DNA from: Citrobacter amalonaticus
GTDB taxonomy: Bacteria > Pseudomonadota > Gammaproteobacteria > Enterobacterales > Enterobacteriaceae
Assembly (NCBI GenBank): GCA_028994555.1
Contig: JARDVN010000001.1
Coordinates: forward strand, 372,001-436,000
Reading direction: 5' to 3'
DNA length: 64,000 nucleotides
A program made the translations under genes and the position numbers. Below the pieces are notes generated by a model. The model was not told the DNA's origin. It searched no databases and saw only the letters and a list, made by a program, of their open reading frames with translations. Positions 54,474 through 64,000 of this stretch are shown here, piece after piece (within the stretch, counting starts at the first letter, position 1; each line of letters starts with the position of its first letter).

Positions 54474-55262
54474 ACAGCGCCCGCTTTCGCCATCTGGCGC
54501 AGCTACCGGGCGTTGAGTTATATCACGCGCATATCTCACGCTACGCCTTTGAGCCACATACCCACGAAGCGTTCGGTATTGGCGCAATAGAAGCCGGCGC
54601 CGAGCGCTTTCGCTATCGTGGCACGCAATATGTTGCCCCTGCCCACTCGGTCGTGACGATGAACCCGGACGAGCTGCATACCGGCGAGGCCGAAACCGCC
54701 GACGGCTGGCGCTACCGGATGATCTATCTGGAGCCTGACCTGCTGGAAGAGGTGACCGGCGTCCGATACTGGTGGTTTCACGACGTCACGCGTCACGATC
54801 CGCGCCGCTCGCGTCAGATTAGTTCGCTGATCCACGGTCTGTGGCACACCGATGATCCTTTGGCGCAAAAAAGGGTTGCTGCTGGATCTGATCGACACCT
54901 TCCAGCCGCTGGCACGTCATGCCCCTGTGCCGAAGGAAGGCGCGCATCGCTTTGAGCGCGTACGCGACTATTTACATGACAACTACATGCGCCCGGTCAC
55001 CCTCGATGAACTGGCACGCGTTGCCTCGCTTAGCCCCTGGCACTTTCAGCGTCAGTTCAAAGCCCATTTCCACGTGACGCCGCACCAGATGCTGATGGCG
55101 ATCCGCCTGTGGCGCGCCAAAGGCTTTCTGACGCTAGGCATGCCCGCGGCAGACGTTGCCGCCGCGACCGGCCTGACCGATCAATCCCATCTCACCCGCG
55201 CCTTTACCCATCGCTACGGCATCACTCCCGTGCGTTATCAAAAGCAGGTTTATTCGCGCTAA
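54437..55262 (+). CDS. AraC-family transcriptional regulator (frameshifted as read)
   Basis: An extra A at 54867-54872 breaks it; correction gives 274 residues from GTG 54437, which has GAGGAG 7 bases upstream. The N-terminal cupin-type sensor contains YHAHISRYAFEPHTHEAFGIG, and the C-terminal AraC DNA-binding domain contains two helix-turn-helix motifs (LDELARVASLSPWHFQRQFK and DVAAATGLTDQSHLTRAF). ytfF follows after 76 bases. AraC-exporter pairs of this kind often form a regulator-target unit. E. coli lacks it at this position. Confidence 0.85.
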
Positions 55263-55338
55263 TGCGCAAGCTCATACAATACGCGCTCCGTTTCCCTGCC
55301 TACACTTTTCGTCATGTTTAACGATGTGGATGTAAAGC

Positions 55339-56311
55339 ATGATTAGCGGTGTGTTGTACGCCCTGCTGGCAGGGTTGATGTGGGGACTGATTTTTGTCGG
55401 ACCGTTGATCGTGCCAGAATATCCGGCGGTGCTGCAGTCGATGGGACGCTATCTGGCGTTAGGTCTGATTGCCCTGCCGCTGGCATGGCTCGGACGCGTA
55501 CGCCTGCGACAGCTTTCAGCGAAAGACTGGCTGACCGCGCTGGCGCTGACCATGATGGGCAACCTGATTTATTACGTCTGCCTTGCCAGCGCCATTCAAC
55601 GGACCGGCGCGCCGGTCTCTACAATGATCATCGGCACGCTGCCGGTCGTCATTCCGGTATTTGCTAACCTGCTGTACAGCCATCGCGATGGCAGGCTTTC
55701 CTGGCGACGGCTGGCCCCAGCACTGGTGCTGATAGGCATCGGGTTGCTGTGCGTGAACATTGCGGAACTCAACCAGGGCTTGCCTGATTTTAGCGGCTGG
55801 CGCTACGGTTCCGGTATTGCTCTGGCGATAGTGTCGGTGGTGTGCTGGGCGTGGTATGCGCTGCGAAACGCCCGCTGGCTGCGGGAGAACCCGGAGAAAC
55901 ACCCGATGATGTGGGCGACGGCGCAGGCACTGGTGACATTGCCCGTGTCGCTGCTGGGCTACCTCGTCGCCTGCATTTGGCTGCATGGGCAAACGCCTGA
56001 CTTCTCCCTGCCGTTTGGCCCACGACCGGCGGTGTTTGTAGGTCTAATGGTAGTGATTGCGGTCCTGTGCTCATGGGTGGGCGCGTTGTGCTGGAACATT
56101 GCCAGCCAGCGCTTACCGACGGTGATCCTCGGCCCGTTGATCGTGTTCGAAACGCTGGCGGGCTTGCTGTATACCTTCATTCTGCGTCAGGCGCTTCCCC
56201 CCCATTCTGACCCTCAGTGGTATCGCCTTGCTGGCTATCGGCGTGGTGGTGGCGGTCAGAGCAAAACCGGAAAAACCCCGCGTCATTCCGCTTTCAGAGC
56301 CAGGCCATTAA
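55339..56311 (+). CDS. ytfF: EamA-type inner-membrane transporter YtfF (frameshifted as read)
   Basis: An extra C at 56197-56203 breaks the last part; correction gives 323 residues ending VIPLSEPGH, close to E. coli YtfF. Ten membrane segments in two EamA repeats are seen (MISGVLYALLAGLMWGLIF ... LTLSGIALLAIGVVVAV). The substrate is unknown. In E. coli it neighbours qorB; here the fimbrial island and the AraC gene lie between. Confidence 0.9.
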
Positions 56312-56345
56312 TCCTTCCCCCCGAAAGGGTTATAGCGCGAAATAT

Positions 56346-56368
56346 AAGATGCATTTAAAATACATCTT
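56346..56368 (+). promoter_or_regulatory. NsrR operator of ytfE
   Basis: AAGATGCATTT-A-AAATACATCTT is an almost perfect 11-1-11 inverted repeat matching the NsrR consensus, 26 bases before the ytfE start. ytfE is the best-known NsrR target, derepressed by nitric oxide. Confidence 0.88.
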
Positions 56369-56394
56369 ATATTATTGAGAATGAGGTAACGGCT

Positions 56395-57057
56395 ATGGCT
56401 TATCGCGATCAACCTTTAGGTGAACTGGCGCTCTCTATCCCTCGCGCGTCGGCACTGTTTCGTAAGTACGATATGGATTATTGCTGCGGCGGTAAGCAGA
56501 CGCTGGCGCGTGCTGCTGCCCGTAAAGAGCTGGACATTGATGCTATCGAAGCGCAACTCGCACAACTGGCTGAACAGCCGATCGATAAAGACTGGCGTAC
56601 CGTGCCATTGGCCGAAATTATCGACCACATCATTGTGCGCTATCACGACAGACACCGCGAGCAACTGCCGGAACTGATCCTGCAGGCTACCAAAGTAGAG
56701 CGCGTTCACGCCGATAAGCCAAATGTGCCGAAAGGTCTGGCGAAATACCTGACGATGCTGCATCAGGAACTCTCCAGCCATATGATGAAAGAGGAGCAGA
56801 TCCTGTTCCCGATGATCAAACAGGGCATGGGCAGCCAGGCGATGGGGCCGATCAGCGTAATGGAAAGCGAGCATGATGAAGCCGGCGAGCTGCTGGAAGT
56901 GATTAAACACACCACCCAGAACGTGACGATCCCGCCAGAAGCGTGCACCACCTGGAAAGCGATGTACAACGGCATCAATGAGATGATTGATGACCTGATG
57001 GAACACATCAGTCTGGAAAATAATGTGTTGTTCCCGCGGGCATTAGCGGGAGAATAA
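56395..57057 (+). CDS. ytfE: iron-sulfur cluster repair di-iron protein YtfE (RIC)
   Basis: A 220-residue cytoplasmic protein that repairs Fe-S clusters after nitrosative and oxidative damage. The N-terminal ScdA domain has the cysteine pair Cys30-Cys31 ([10 protein letters not shown]). The hemerythrin-like domain provides the di-iron ligands in [33 protein letters not shown] and [13 protein letters not shown]. Controlled by the NsrR site just upstream. Confidence 0.96.
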   Translation: MAYRDQPLGELALSIPRASALFRKYDMDYCCGGKQTLARAAARKELDIDAIEAQLAQLAEQPIDKDWRTVPLAEIIDHIIVRYHDRHREQLPELILQATKVERVHADKPNVPKGLAKYLTMLHQELSSHMMKEEQILFPMIKQGMGSQAMGPISVMESEHDEAGELLEVIKHTTQNVTIPPEACTTWKAMYNGINEMIDDLMEHISLENNVLFPRALAGE

Positions 57058-57059
57058 CA

Positions 57060-57146
57060 CTTTGCCGGATGGCGGCTGCGCCTTATCCGGCCTACAAACC
57101 ATGCTTAACTGTAGGCCCGGTAAGCGCTAGCGCCACCGGGCATTGC
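57060..57146. repeat. REP pair between ytfE and cycA
   Basis: TTTGCCGGATGGCGG...TTATCCGGCC and GTAGGCCCGGTAAGCG...CACCGGGCA units between two convergent genes. Confidence 0.8.
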
Positions 57147-57148
57147 CA

Positions 57149-58558
57149 TTAACGAACGCCTGCCATCCGCTTCTTACCAATCAGCCACCAGCCCAGACCC
57201 AGCGCAATGAACCACAGCGGCGTGACGAGCAGCGCCTGACGGGTATCATCTTCCAGCGTCAACAGCACCACAACGAAGACGAAGAACGCCATACACACCC
57301 AGCACATCAGCTTGCCAAGCGGCATTTTGTAGATCGACTTCTCATGCAGGTGCGGACGCTGTTTGCGATACACCAGGTATGAACAAAGGATAATGGTCCA
57401 GACGAACATAAACAGGATTGCCGACACCGTGGTGATCATGGTGAACGCGCCAATCACGCTTGGATTAACGTACAGCATGACCACGCCGCCCAGCAGGCAA
57501 ATGCAGGAGAAGGTCAGCCCTTTCGCCGGTACTGCGCGCTTAGAGAGTTTAGCGAACGCTTTCGGCGCCACGCCTTCCTGTGCCAGGCCGAACAGCATGC
57601 GACTGGTAGAGAAGACACCGCTGTTAGCCGAGGAGGCCGCAGACGTCAGAACCACAAAGTTAATGACGCTGGCAGCCGCAGGCAGACCCACCAGAACGAA
57701 CAGCTCAACGAACGGGCTCTTATCCGGCACCACGGAACTCCACGGCGTGACCGACATAATGACGATCAGCGCAAAAACGTAGAACATGATGATACGAATC
57801 GGAATCGAGTTGATGGCGCGCGGCAGGGATTTCTCCGGATCTTTCGTCTCCGCCGCCGTCGTCCCGACCAGTTCGATCCCGACAAAGGCGAACACCGCAA
57901 TCTGGAAGCCGGCAAAGAAGCCGCTAATACCTTTCGGGAACCAGCCGCCATCATTCCACAGGTGAGCAAACGACGCTTCCACACCGGTTGGTGACTGGAA
58001 GTGCATGGCAATCATCACCAGGCCGACAATAATCAGCGACACGATGGCGACGATTTTGATCATCGCGAACCAGAACTCCATCTCACCGAACATTTTCACG
58101 GTGGCAAGGTTAAGGCTCAGCAGCAGGATCACCACCGCCAGCGAGGCGACCCAGTCGGAAAGACCGGGGAACCAGAACTGCGCGTAGGCGGTAATAGCGA
58201 CGACATCCGCCATCCCGGTCACCACCCAGCAGAACCAGTAGGTCCAGCCGGTGAAATAGCCTGCCCACGGTCCCAGCAGATCCGAAGCAAAGTCGCTAAA
58301 CGATTTGTATTCCAGATTCGAGAGCAGCAATTCTCCCATTGCGCGCATCACGAAAAAGAGCATAAAGCCAATGATCATATAAACAAAAATGATCGACGGC
58401 CCGGCGAGACTGATAGTTTTACCCGAGCCCATAAACAGGCCTGTACCAATGGCGCCGCCAATGGCAATAAGCTGAATATGTCGGTTTGTGAGATTGCGCC
58501 GTAGCGACTGTTCAGTCGGAGCCTGTTCGTCGGCGGCGACTTTTACCTGATCTACCAT
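57149..58558 (-). CDS. cycA: D-serine/D-alanine/glycine transporter CycA
   Basis: A 469-residue APC-family proton symporter with about twelve membrane segments. Motifs: HIQLIAIGGAIGTGLFMGSG in segment 1 (given at the 20-residue limit), FAFVGIELVGTTAAE in segment 6. It imports small neutral amino acids and D-cycloserine. The upstream gap (58559-58843) is likely the promoter and 5' leader. Confidence 0.95.
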   Translation of the reverse strand: MVDQVKVAADEQAPTEQSLRRNLTNRHIQLIAIGGAIGTGLFMGSGKTISLAGPSIIFVYMIIGFMLFFVMRAMGELLLSNLEYKSFSDFASDLLGPWAGYFTGWTYWFCWVVTGMADVVAITAYAQFWFPGLSDWVASLAVVILLLSLNLATVKMFGEMEFWFAMIKIVAIVSLIIVGLVMIAMHFQSPTGVEASFAHLWNDGGWFPKGISGFFAGFQIAVFAFVGIELVGTTAAETKDPEKSLPRAINSIPIRIIMFYVFALIVIMSVTPWSSVVPDKSPFVELFVLVGLPAAASVINFVVLTSAASSANSGVFSTSRMLFGLAQEGVAPKAFAKLSKRAVPAKGLTFSCICLLGGVVMLYVNPSVIGAFTMITTVSAILFMFVWTIILCSYLVYRKQRPHLHEKSIYKMPLGKLMCWVCMAFFVFVVVLLTLEDDTRQALLVTPLWFIALGLGWWLIGKKRMAGVR

Positions 58559-58877
58559 GTTTTATTCTTCCTGTACCTGTCTGTGTTGTGCGGGCTCTGC
58601 GGCCTTTAGTGCGTCTGTTGTGCATCTATGATACGACGATCCTGTTTTCAGGACTTATCGATATTAGGTAAGAATCGGCGGGATGAATACTAAGATTTAA
58701 ATATTATGTTAATTATATGTTTAAAGTGAGTGTCATATCACTCTGGTAACGCGAATTAGCTCACAAAAATACACGCAACTGATGCATTTGCAAGATAAAA
58801 TTCCGATGTCTGGCAAACAGGCAGCGTTATTGCGTATTTTCGTCCCCTCCAGAGCGGAGGGGAACAGAAGTGACTAC
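58559..58877. other. gap between cycA and fklB with a hairpin
   Basis: No gene is seen. A perfect stem CCCCTCC-AGAGC-GGAGGGG at 58844-58862 lies 15 bases after the fklB stop and has no U-run; it is a probable 3' stabiliser or weak terminator of fklB. The remainder should hold the cycA promoter. Confidence 0.6.
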
Positions 58878-59498
58878 TTACAGGATTTCCAGCAGCTCGA
58901 CGTCAAACACCAGGGTGCTGAATGGCGGGATCGACGCACCGGCGCCACGTTCGCCGTAAGCCAGTTCCTGCGGAATGGTCAGTTCCCATTTAGAGCCAAC
59001 CGGCATCAGGGTCAGCGCTTCAATCCAGCCTGGGATCACGCCATTAACCGGGAATTCTGCCGGTTCGCCGCGGGCAACGGAGCTGTCAAACACGGTACCG
59101 TCGATCAGTTTGCCGGTGTAGTGCACGCGAACGCGGTCAGTACGCGCCGGGATAGCGCCTTCGCCCTGGGTCAGCACGCGGAATTGCAGACCAGACTCCG
59201 TGCTGTTCACGCCCTCTTTCTCACGGTTCTCTTCCAGATATTTCACACCATCTGCGGCCATCGCCTGGAAGCGTTCGCGACGTACGGCATCCGCACGTTC
59301 ATGAATTTCACGCAGCGCGCGATGCACCACATCAACCGGCACGGCTGGCTGCTTGCCTTCCAGCGCATCAGCGATACCGGCAACCAGCGCTTCAGGCAAC
59401 AGCCCTTCCAGTCCGGATTCGCTCAGTTGCTGTCCTACCTGCAAACCAATGCCGTAGCTTGCTTGCGCTTCGATAGTGTCAAAAGTCGGGGTTGCCAT
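58878..59498 (-). CDS. fklB: FKBP-type peptidyl-prolyl isomerase FklB (FKBP22)
   Basis: A 206-residue homodimeric prolyl isomerase. The N-terminal helical dimerisation domain (about 1-95) is followed by the FKBP domain with [30 protein letters not shown] and [23 protein letters not shown] (in part). ATG 59498 is chosen for the family start [10 protein letters not shown]; longer frames upstream are rejected. Confidence 0.95.
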   Translation of the reverse strand: MATPTFDTIEAQASYGIGLQVGQQLSESGLEGLLPEALVAGIADALEGKQPAVPVDVVHRALREIHERADAVRRERFQAMAADGVKYLEENREKEGVNSTESGLQFRVLTQGEGAIPARTDRVRVHYTGKLIDGTVFDSSVARGEPAEFPVNGVIPGWIEALTLMPVGSKWELTIPQELAYGERGAGASIPPFSTLVFDVELLEIL

Positions 59499-59719
59499 CG
59501 TATTTCCTTTCATCGGATATAAAGTAGCGGGCAGCATAACAGCCACACCTCCTCCGGTAAAATGTTGTCTCGGGGGAGGATGACAAATCACGACGAAAAA
59601 GAAACAATAGGGATATTCCCCCTGGAGATGTATCAAAAACGGGGAATATCACGAACATCATAGCGTTAGCTGTCTATACTCTATGATTGAGGACTGAGAC
59701 GCGGAGCAGGAGGAAAGCC

Positions 59720-60364
59720 ATGCCCGGGCGCTTTGAATTAAAACCAACCCTGGCGAAAATCTGGCATGCACCGGACAATTTTCGCATTATGGACCCGCTT
59801 CCGCCTATGCACCGCCGCGGCATCATTATTGCGGCGATTGTGCTGGTCGTCGGTTTTCTGCTCCCCTCAAATGACACGAACGATACGCCATCGGTAACCC
59901 GTAACGCGCAACTGGATCTCCAGTCGACGTCGCAACCACCGACCGAAGCGCAGCTTCAGGCCCAGCTTGTTGCCCCGCAAAACGATCCGGGACAGATCGC
60001 TCCCGTCGCGCCGGAGCCCATTCAGGAAGGACAACCGGAAGAGCAACCTCAGTCACAGCAACCGCAAACCCAGCCTTTCCAGCAGGATAACGGCATTGAG
60101 CAACAATGGCGCTCCTATCGCGTCGAGCCCGGTAAAACCATGGCACAACTGTTCCGCGATCACGGACTGCCGCCAACAGACGTATATGCGATGGCGCAGG
60201 TTGAAGGTGCCGGCAAGCCGCTCAGCAATCTGCAAAACGGACAGATGGTGCAAATTCGCCAGAATGCGAATGGCGTGGTGACCGGGCTAACTATCGATAC
60301 CGGCAACAATCAGCAGGTACTGTTTACCCGTCAGCCTGACGGCAGTTTTATTCGCGCACGTTAA
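59720..60364 (+). CDS. ytfB: cell-division-associated OapA-family protein YtfB
   Basis: A 214-residue protein with an N-terminal cytoplasmic part, one membrane helix (GIIIAAIVLVVGFLLP, about 37-52), a Gln/Pro-rich periplasmic linker and a C-terminal LysM-like OapA domain (YRVEPGKTMAQLFRDHGLP ... GQMVQIRQNA). ATG 59720 behind AGGAGGAAA fits E. coli YtfB (212). In E. coli it localises to the septum and binds glycans. Confidence 0.93.
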   Translation: MPGRFELKPTLAKIWHAPDNFRIMDPLPPMHRRGIIIAAIVLVVGFLLPSNDTNDTPSVTRNAQLDLQSTSQPPTEAQLQAQLVAPQNDPGQIAPVAPEPIQEGQPEEQPQSQQPQTQPFQQDNGIEQQWRSYRVEPGKTMAQLFRDHGLPPTDVYAMAQVEGAGKPLSNLQNGQMVQIRQNANGVVTGLTIDTGNNQQVLFTRQPDGSFIRAR

Positions 60365-60383
60365 TTCATCGCGCCATCGTCTG

Positions 60384-60470
60384 CCAGGCCTGATAAGCGT
60401 AGCGCCATCAGGCACATCAACGCAGTGCCGGATAGCGGCTTTTGCCTTATCCGGCCTATCATGGCATTAG
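60384..60470. repeat. REP pair between ytfB and the EamA gene
   Basis: GCCTGATAAGCGTAGCGCCATCAGGC and GTGCCGGATAGCGGC...TTATCCGGCC-type units between convergent genes. Confidence 0.78.
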
Positions 60471-60475
60471 CGGTG

Positions 60476-61405
60476 TTAGCGCTTCACCTTATTGACCCAC
60501 CAGATCCCCGAGCACACCAGCACCAGCGCAATCGCGTATTTCCACTCCAGGATATTCTCGCCAAGGAAAATCGCGGACAGCAACGCGCCGGAGACCGGGA
60601 TCAGGAAGTTAAACGGCGCAATCATCCCCACGCGGTTGTACTTGAGCAAGATACTCCACAGCGCAAAAGCCACCGAAGAGAGCAACGTCAGATAACCGAG
60701 AATCGCCACCGATGCGAGTCCGTGAACTGCCAGTGTGCCGCCAAAGACATAACCACCAATCACCAGAACCAGACCGCCAATCCCTAACTGGTAACCCGTC
60801 ATCACCGTGGGATCCACGGTCTGAGAGAGTCGCTTACCGTAAAGCGTCGCGGCGGAGAGAATAAATGCCGCCAGCACAATCGAGCCATCGCCCGCCAGGG
60901 TAAAACTAAAATCCAGCAGTCCGCTGTTGAAGTTCACCACCATCACGCCGGCAAAACCAAGAATACAGCCCAGCGTTTTATTGTAACTGAGCTTGTCGTT
61001 CTGATAGATAAAATGCGCCAATAGCACGCTGAAGAAGGTGCCTGTGGCATTCATGATCGATCCTTTCACACCGGTCGTGAACGCAAGGCCGATGTAAAAG
61101 AAGATGTATTGCAGCGAGGTTTGCGTTACCCCCAGCAGCGTCAGTTGCCTGAACTGCCGGGAACTCAGGCGACCAATCGGCTTACGCTGCGCCATCGCCA
61201 GCAGAAGTAACAGCAGGCCTGCAAACAGGAAGCGGTATCCGGCGAAAACAATTTTCGAAGGGATATCGTCAGCGGCGATCTGGAAGATCTCATAACCGCT
61301 CTTTATGGCCGGATAGGCACTGCCCCAGAGCAGACAACAAAACGCCGCGCTCAGCCAGACGACATTTTTACGCGCAAACAACGGTTGCGGGTGCGGAGTA
61401 TCCAT
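60476..61405 (-). CDS. EamA/DMT-superfamily permease
   Basis: A 309-residue inner-membrane protein with ten segments in two EamA repeats (SAAFCCLLWGSAYPAIKSG, GVTQTSLQYIFFYIGLAF, ILGFAGVMVVNFNSG, FLIPVSGALLSAIFLGE). The C-terminus is basic (WWVNKVKR). It sits between rplI and ytfB, and I do not recall an E. coli gene of this type here. The substrate is unknown; amino acid or metabolite export is usual in the family. Confidence 0.85.
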   Translation of the reverse strand: MDTPHPQPLFARKNVVWLSAAFCCLLWGSAYPAIKSGYEIFQIAADDIPSKIVFAGYRFLFAGLLLLLLAMAQRKPIGRLSSRQFRQLTLLGVTQTSLQYIFFYIGLAFTTGVKGSIMNATGTFFSVLLAHFIYQNDKLSYNKTLGCILGFAGVMVVNFNSGLLDFSFTLAGDGSIVLAAFILSAATLYGKRLSQTVDPTVMTGYQLGIGGLVLVIGGYVFGGTLAVHGLASVAILGYLTLLSSVAFALWSILLKYNRVGMIAPFNFLIPVSGALLSAIFLGENILEWKYAIALVLVCSGIWWVNKVKR

Positions 61406-61498
61406 TCATCACCAGATTGAAATTATGTTTTATTTTTAGTGATTATCCCGAAAAGGATAAAGAATAGCCAGCACGAATAATGAGGGGAGCAGAAAAGC

Positions 61499-61524
61499 AA
61501 AACGCCGACACAAGGCCGGCGTTT
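61499..61524 (-). terminator. terminator of the rpsF-priB-rpsR-rplI operon
   Basis: On the minus strand a stem AAACGCCGG/CCGGCGTTTT-like hairpin (one bulge) with T-rich flank lies 26 bases after the rplI stop. Confidence 0.75.
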
Positions 61525-61549
61525 CGTACGAGATTGTCAGAATAAAAAC

Positions 61550-62011
<462 letters not shown>

Positions 62012-62040
62012 TCAAAGTCGTATTAATGGACCGTGACCGA

Positions 62041-62588
<548 letters not shown>

Positions 62589-62594
62589 CAGAAA

Positions 62595-63008
<414 letters not shown>

Positions 63009-63015
63009 TTATTCA

Positions 63016-63050
63016 GCCTCCTGTCTGGGTCAGCCGCGGCCCATGGAGGC
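63016..63050 (-). promoter_or_regulatory. candidate S6:S18-binding leader hairpin of rpsF
   Basis: In the rpsF leader the coding strand holds GCCTCC ... GGAGGC arms enclosing a loop with CCGCGG. A leader hairpin with a conserved CCG, bound by the S6:S18 complex for feedback, is known upstream of rpsF in many bacteria. Position and CCG fit; the structure was judged by eye only. Confidence 0.45.
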
Positions 63051-63149
63051 AAGGAACGTGTTAAAGGTCGGCTGAAAAATTGACGCGTCATAATACTGGT
63101 GTCAGGCGGCAAACTCAAGGTGATTCCAGGAATATTTGTCAGGACGCCC

Positions 63150-63916
63150 TTAATACATATCCAACAACATTTTGCCGCTGATGCAGATGGAGACAATCAC
63201 GATCATCGGCCTGATGACTTTCTTGCCGCGAGTGAGGACTACCGACGCCCCCAGGCGTGCGCCAACCGCTTGTCCGACGAACATCACCAGTCCCAGCGAC
63301 CAGATCATTTTCCCGCCAAAAATGAAAAAAAGAATAGAGGCGATATTGGAAGCAAGATTGATGAAATTAGAGTGAATTTGCGCTTTATCGATGCTGTAGC
63401 CCCACAACAGTATGTAGCTCAAGGTATAAAAGGAACCAGCGCCAGCACCGAGAAATCCGTCATAAAAACCGACACACCCTCCCCCCAATCAGAGAAAAGA
63501 GAAACAGTGACACCTGCTGCTTCTTTTTCGGCTCGGTGAGATTGGGGGGCGAAAATAAAGTAGAGCGCCACCGCGATGATGAGTACTGGCAACAACTTTC
63601 TCAGCAATTCAGGTTCAATAAACTGGATCAACGTCGTCCCCAGCGCAGACCCCACGAACGCGGCGATAAAGACATATTTATGCTCCTGGACGTTGATATG
63701 GCCGTGCCGCAGAAAGTAAATCCCCGACGTCAGTGAACTGCCCAGCGCCTGAATCTTGTTGGTCGCCAGTGCGTTGGCAGGAGGTAAGCCTGAGATCAAC
63801 AGCGCACCAATCGACAAGAACCCACCACCGCCTGAAACCACATTAATAAAACCTGCTATCAGCGCCACCATGAACATAATTGCGAAGTAGCTGAAATCCA
63901 TGAATGAAGTATCCAT
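63150..63916 (-). CDS. TSUP/TauE-SafE family permease, YfcA-like (frameshifted as read)
   Basis: Two G/C tracts break it (63544-63549 and 63481-63486). Correcting both gives 254 residues in one frame, with the family repeats AGFINVVSGGGGFLSIGAL and GGGCVGFYDGFLGAGAGSF, each followed by membrane helices. ATG 63916 (MDTSFMDF) behind AAGG is preferred to 63937. It resembles E. coli YfcA. TSUP proteins export or import sulfur compounds or organic acids; the substrate is unknown. Between the two tracts the reading changes frame, so no single uncorrected frame covers it. Confidence 0.85.
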
Positions 63917-64000
63917 TTCTTTTTGCCTTATTATCATAAAGTTAACTTTATGTTTCGACTCACTATAAGCGGCGATGGTCGTCAGCGATATTGACGATTC

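Overview
The window looks like chromosomal DNA of an enteric bacterium close to Citrobacter and Salmonella. The mgtA-treRBC-nrdDG backbone, the cybC-pmbA-yjgA-mpl-fbp-ytfQRT-yjfF-ppa-ytfP-tamBA-msrA-ytfLKJ-cysQ-cpdB-ytfHG block and the ytfFE-cycA-fklB-ytfB-rplI-rpsR-priB-rpsF block are collinear with Escherichia coli. Protein lengths usually match E. coli to the residue, and REP/BIME elements of the E. coli type fill many gaps. Citrobacter is my best guess; this is inferred, not proven. I see no rRNA, tRNA, insertion sequence, integrase or CRISPR array.

Layout: 1-7.3 kb holds the 5' end of mgtA with its leader, the trehalose genes treR, treB and treC, and the anaerobic ribonucleotide reductase genes nrdD and nrdG. 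Between nrdG and cybC lies an accessory block (8.0-17.1 kb). It is a nine-gene minus-strand catabolic operon bracketed by two toxin-antitoxin modules, relBE-like and higBA-like. The operon encodes a stand-alone PRD protein, an SFCGS glycine-rich protein, DUF4312, the membrane proteins DUF4311 and DUF4310, an amidohydrolase, a DgaE-like PLP ammonia-lyase, a KDGP-type aldolase and a PRD/EIIB/EIIA regulator. Its enzymes suggest deacylation of an amino-sugar acid phosphate, deamination to KDGP and cleavage to pyruvate and glyceraldehyde 3-phosphate. The transport part belongs to uncharacterised families. It is the best candidate here for an undescribed system.

17-43 kb is conserved core: murein recycling, gluconeogenesis, galactofuranose uptake, the TAM outer-membrane system, methionine sulfoxide repair, polyamine export and periplasmic nucleotide salvage. 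One addition to the E. coli order is a chemoreceptor without a periplasmic domain, beside the sugar ABC transporter. At 43.2-54.4 kb an island separates qorB from ytfF. It carries a nine-gene MR/P- or P-like chaperone-usher fimbrial operon, a divergent regulator, a PglL/Wzy-type membrane ligase and a small orphan gene. A ~136-bp imperfect direct repeat flanks it. Core order resumes with ytfF and ytfE, and the window ends in the rpsF operon and a TSUP permease.

A quality problem runs through the window. About 35 homopolymer tracts (mostly G/C runs of 6-8, some A/T runs of 6-7) each break a reading frame, and in every case removing one base restores a full-length protein, often of exactly the E. 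coli length. This includes priB, tamA, tamB, cpdB and ytfR. I read these as length over-calls in the assembly, not real mutations, so affected genes are given as single CDS spans with the tract named. Start codons follow the best ribosome-binding site and family length.
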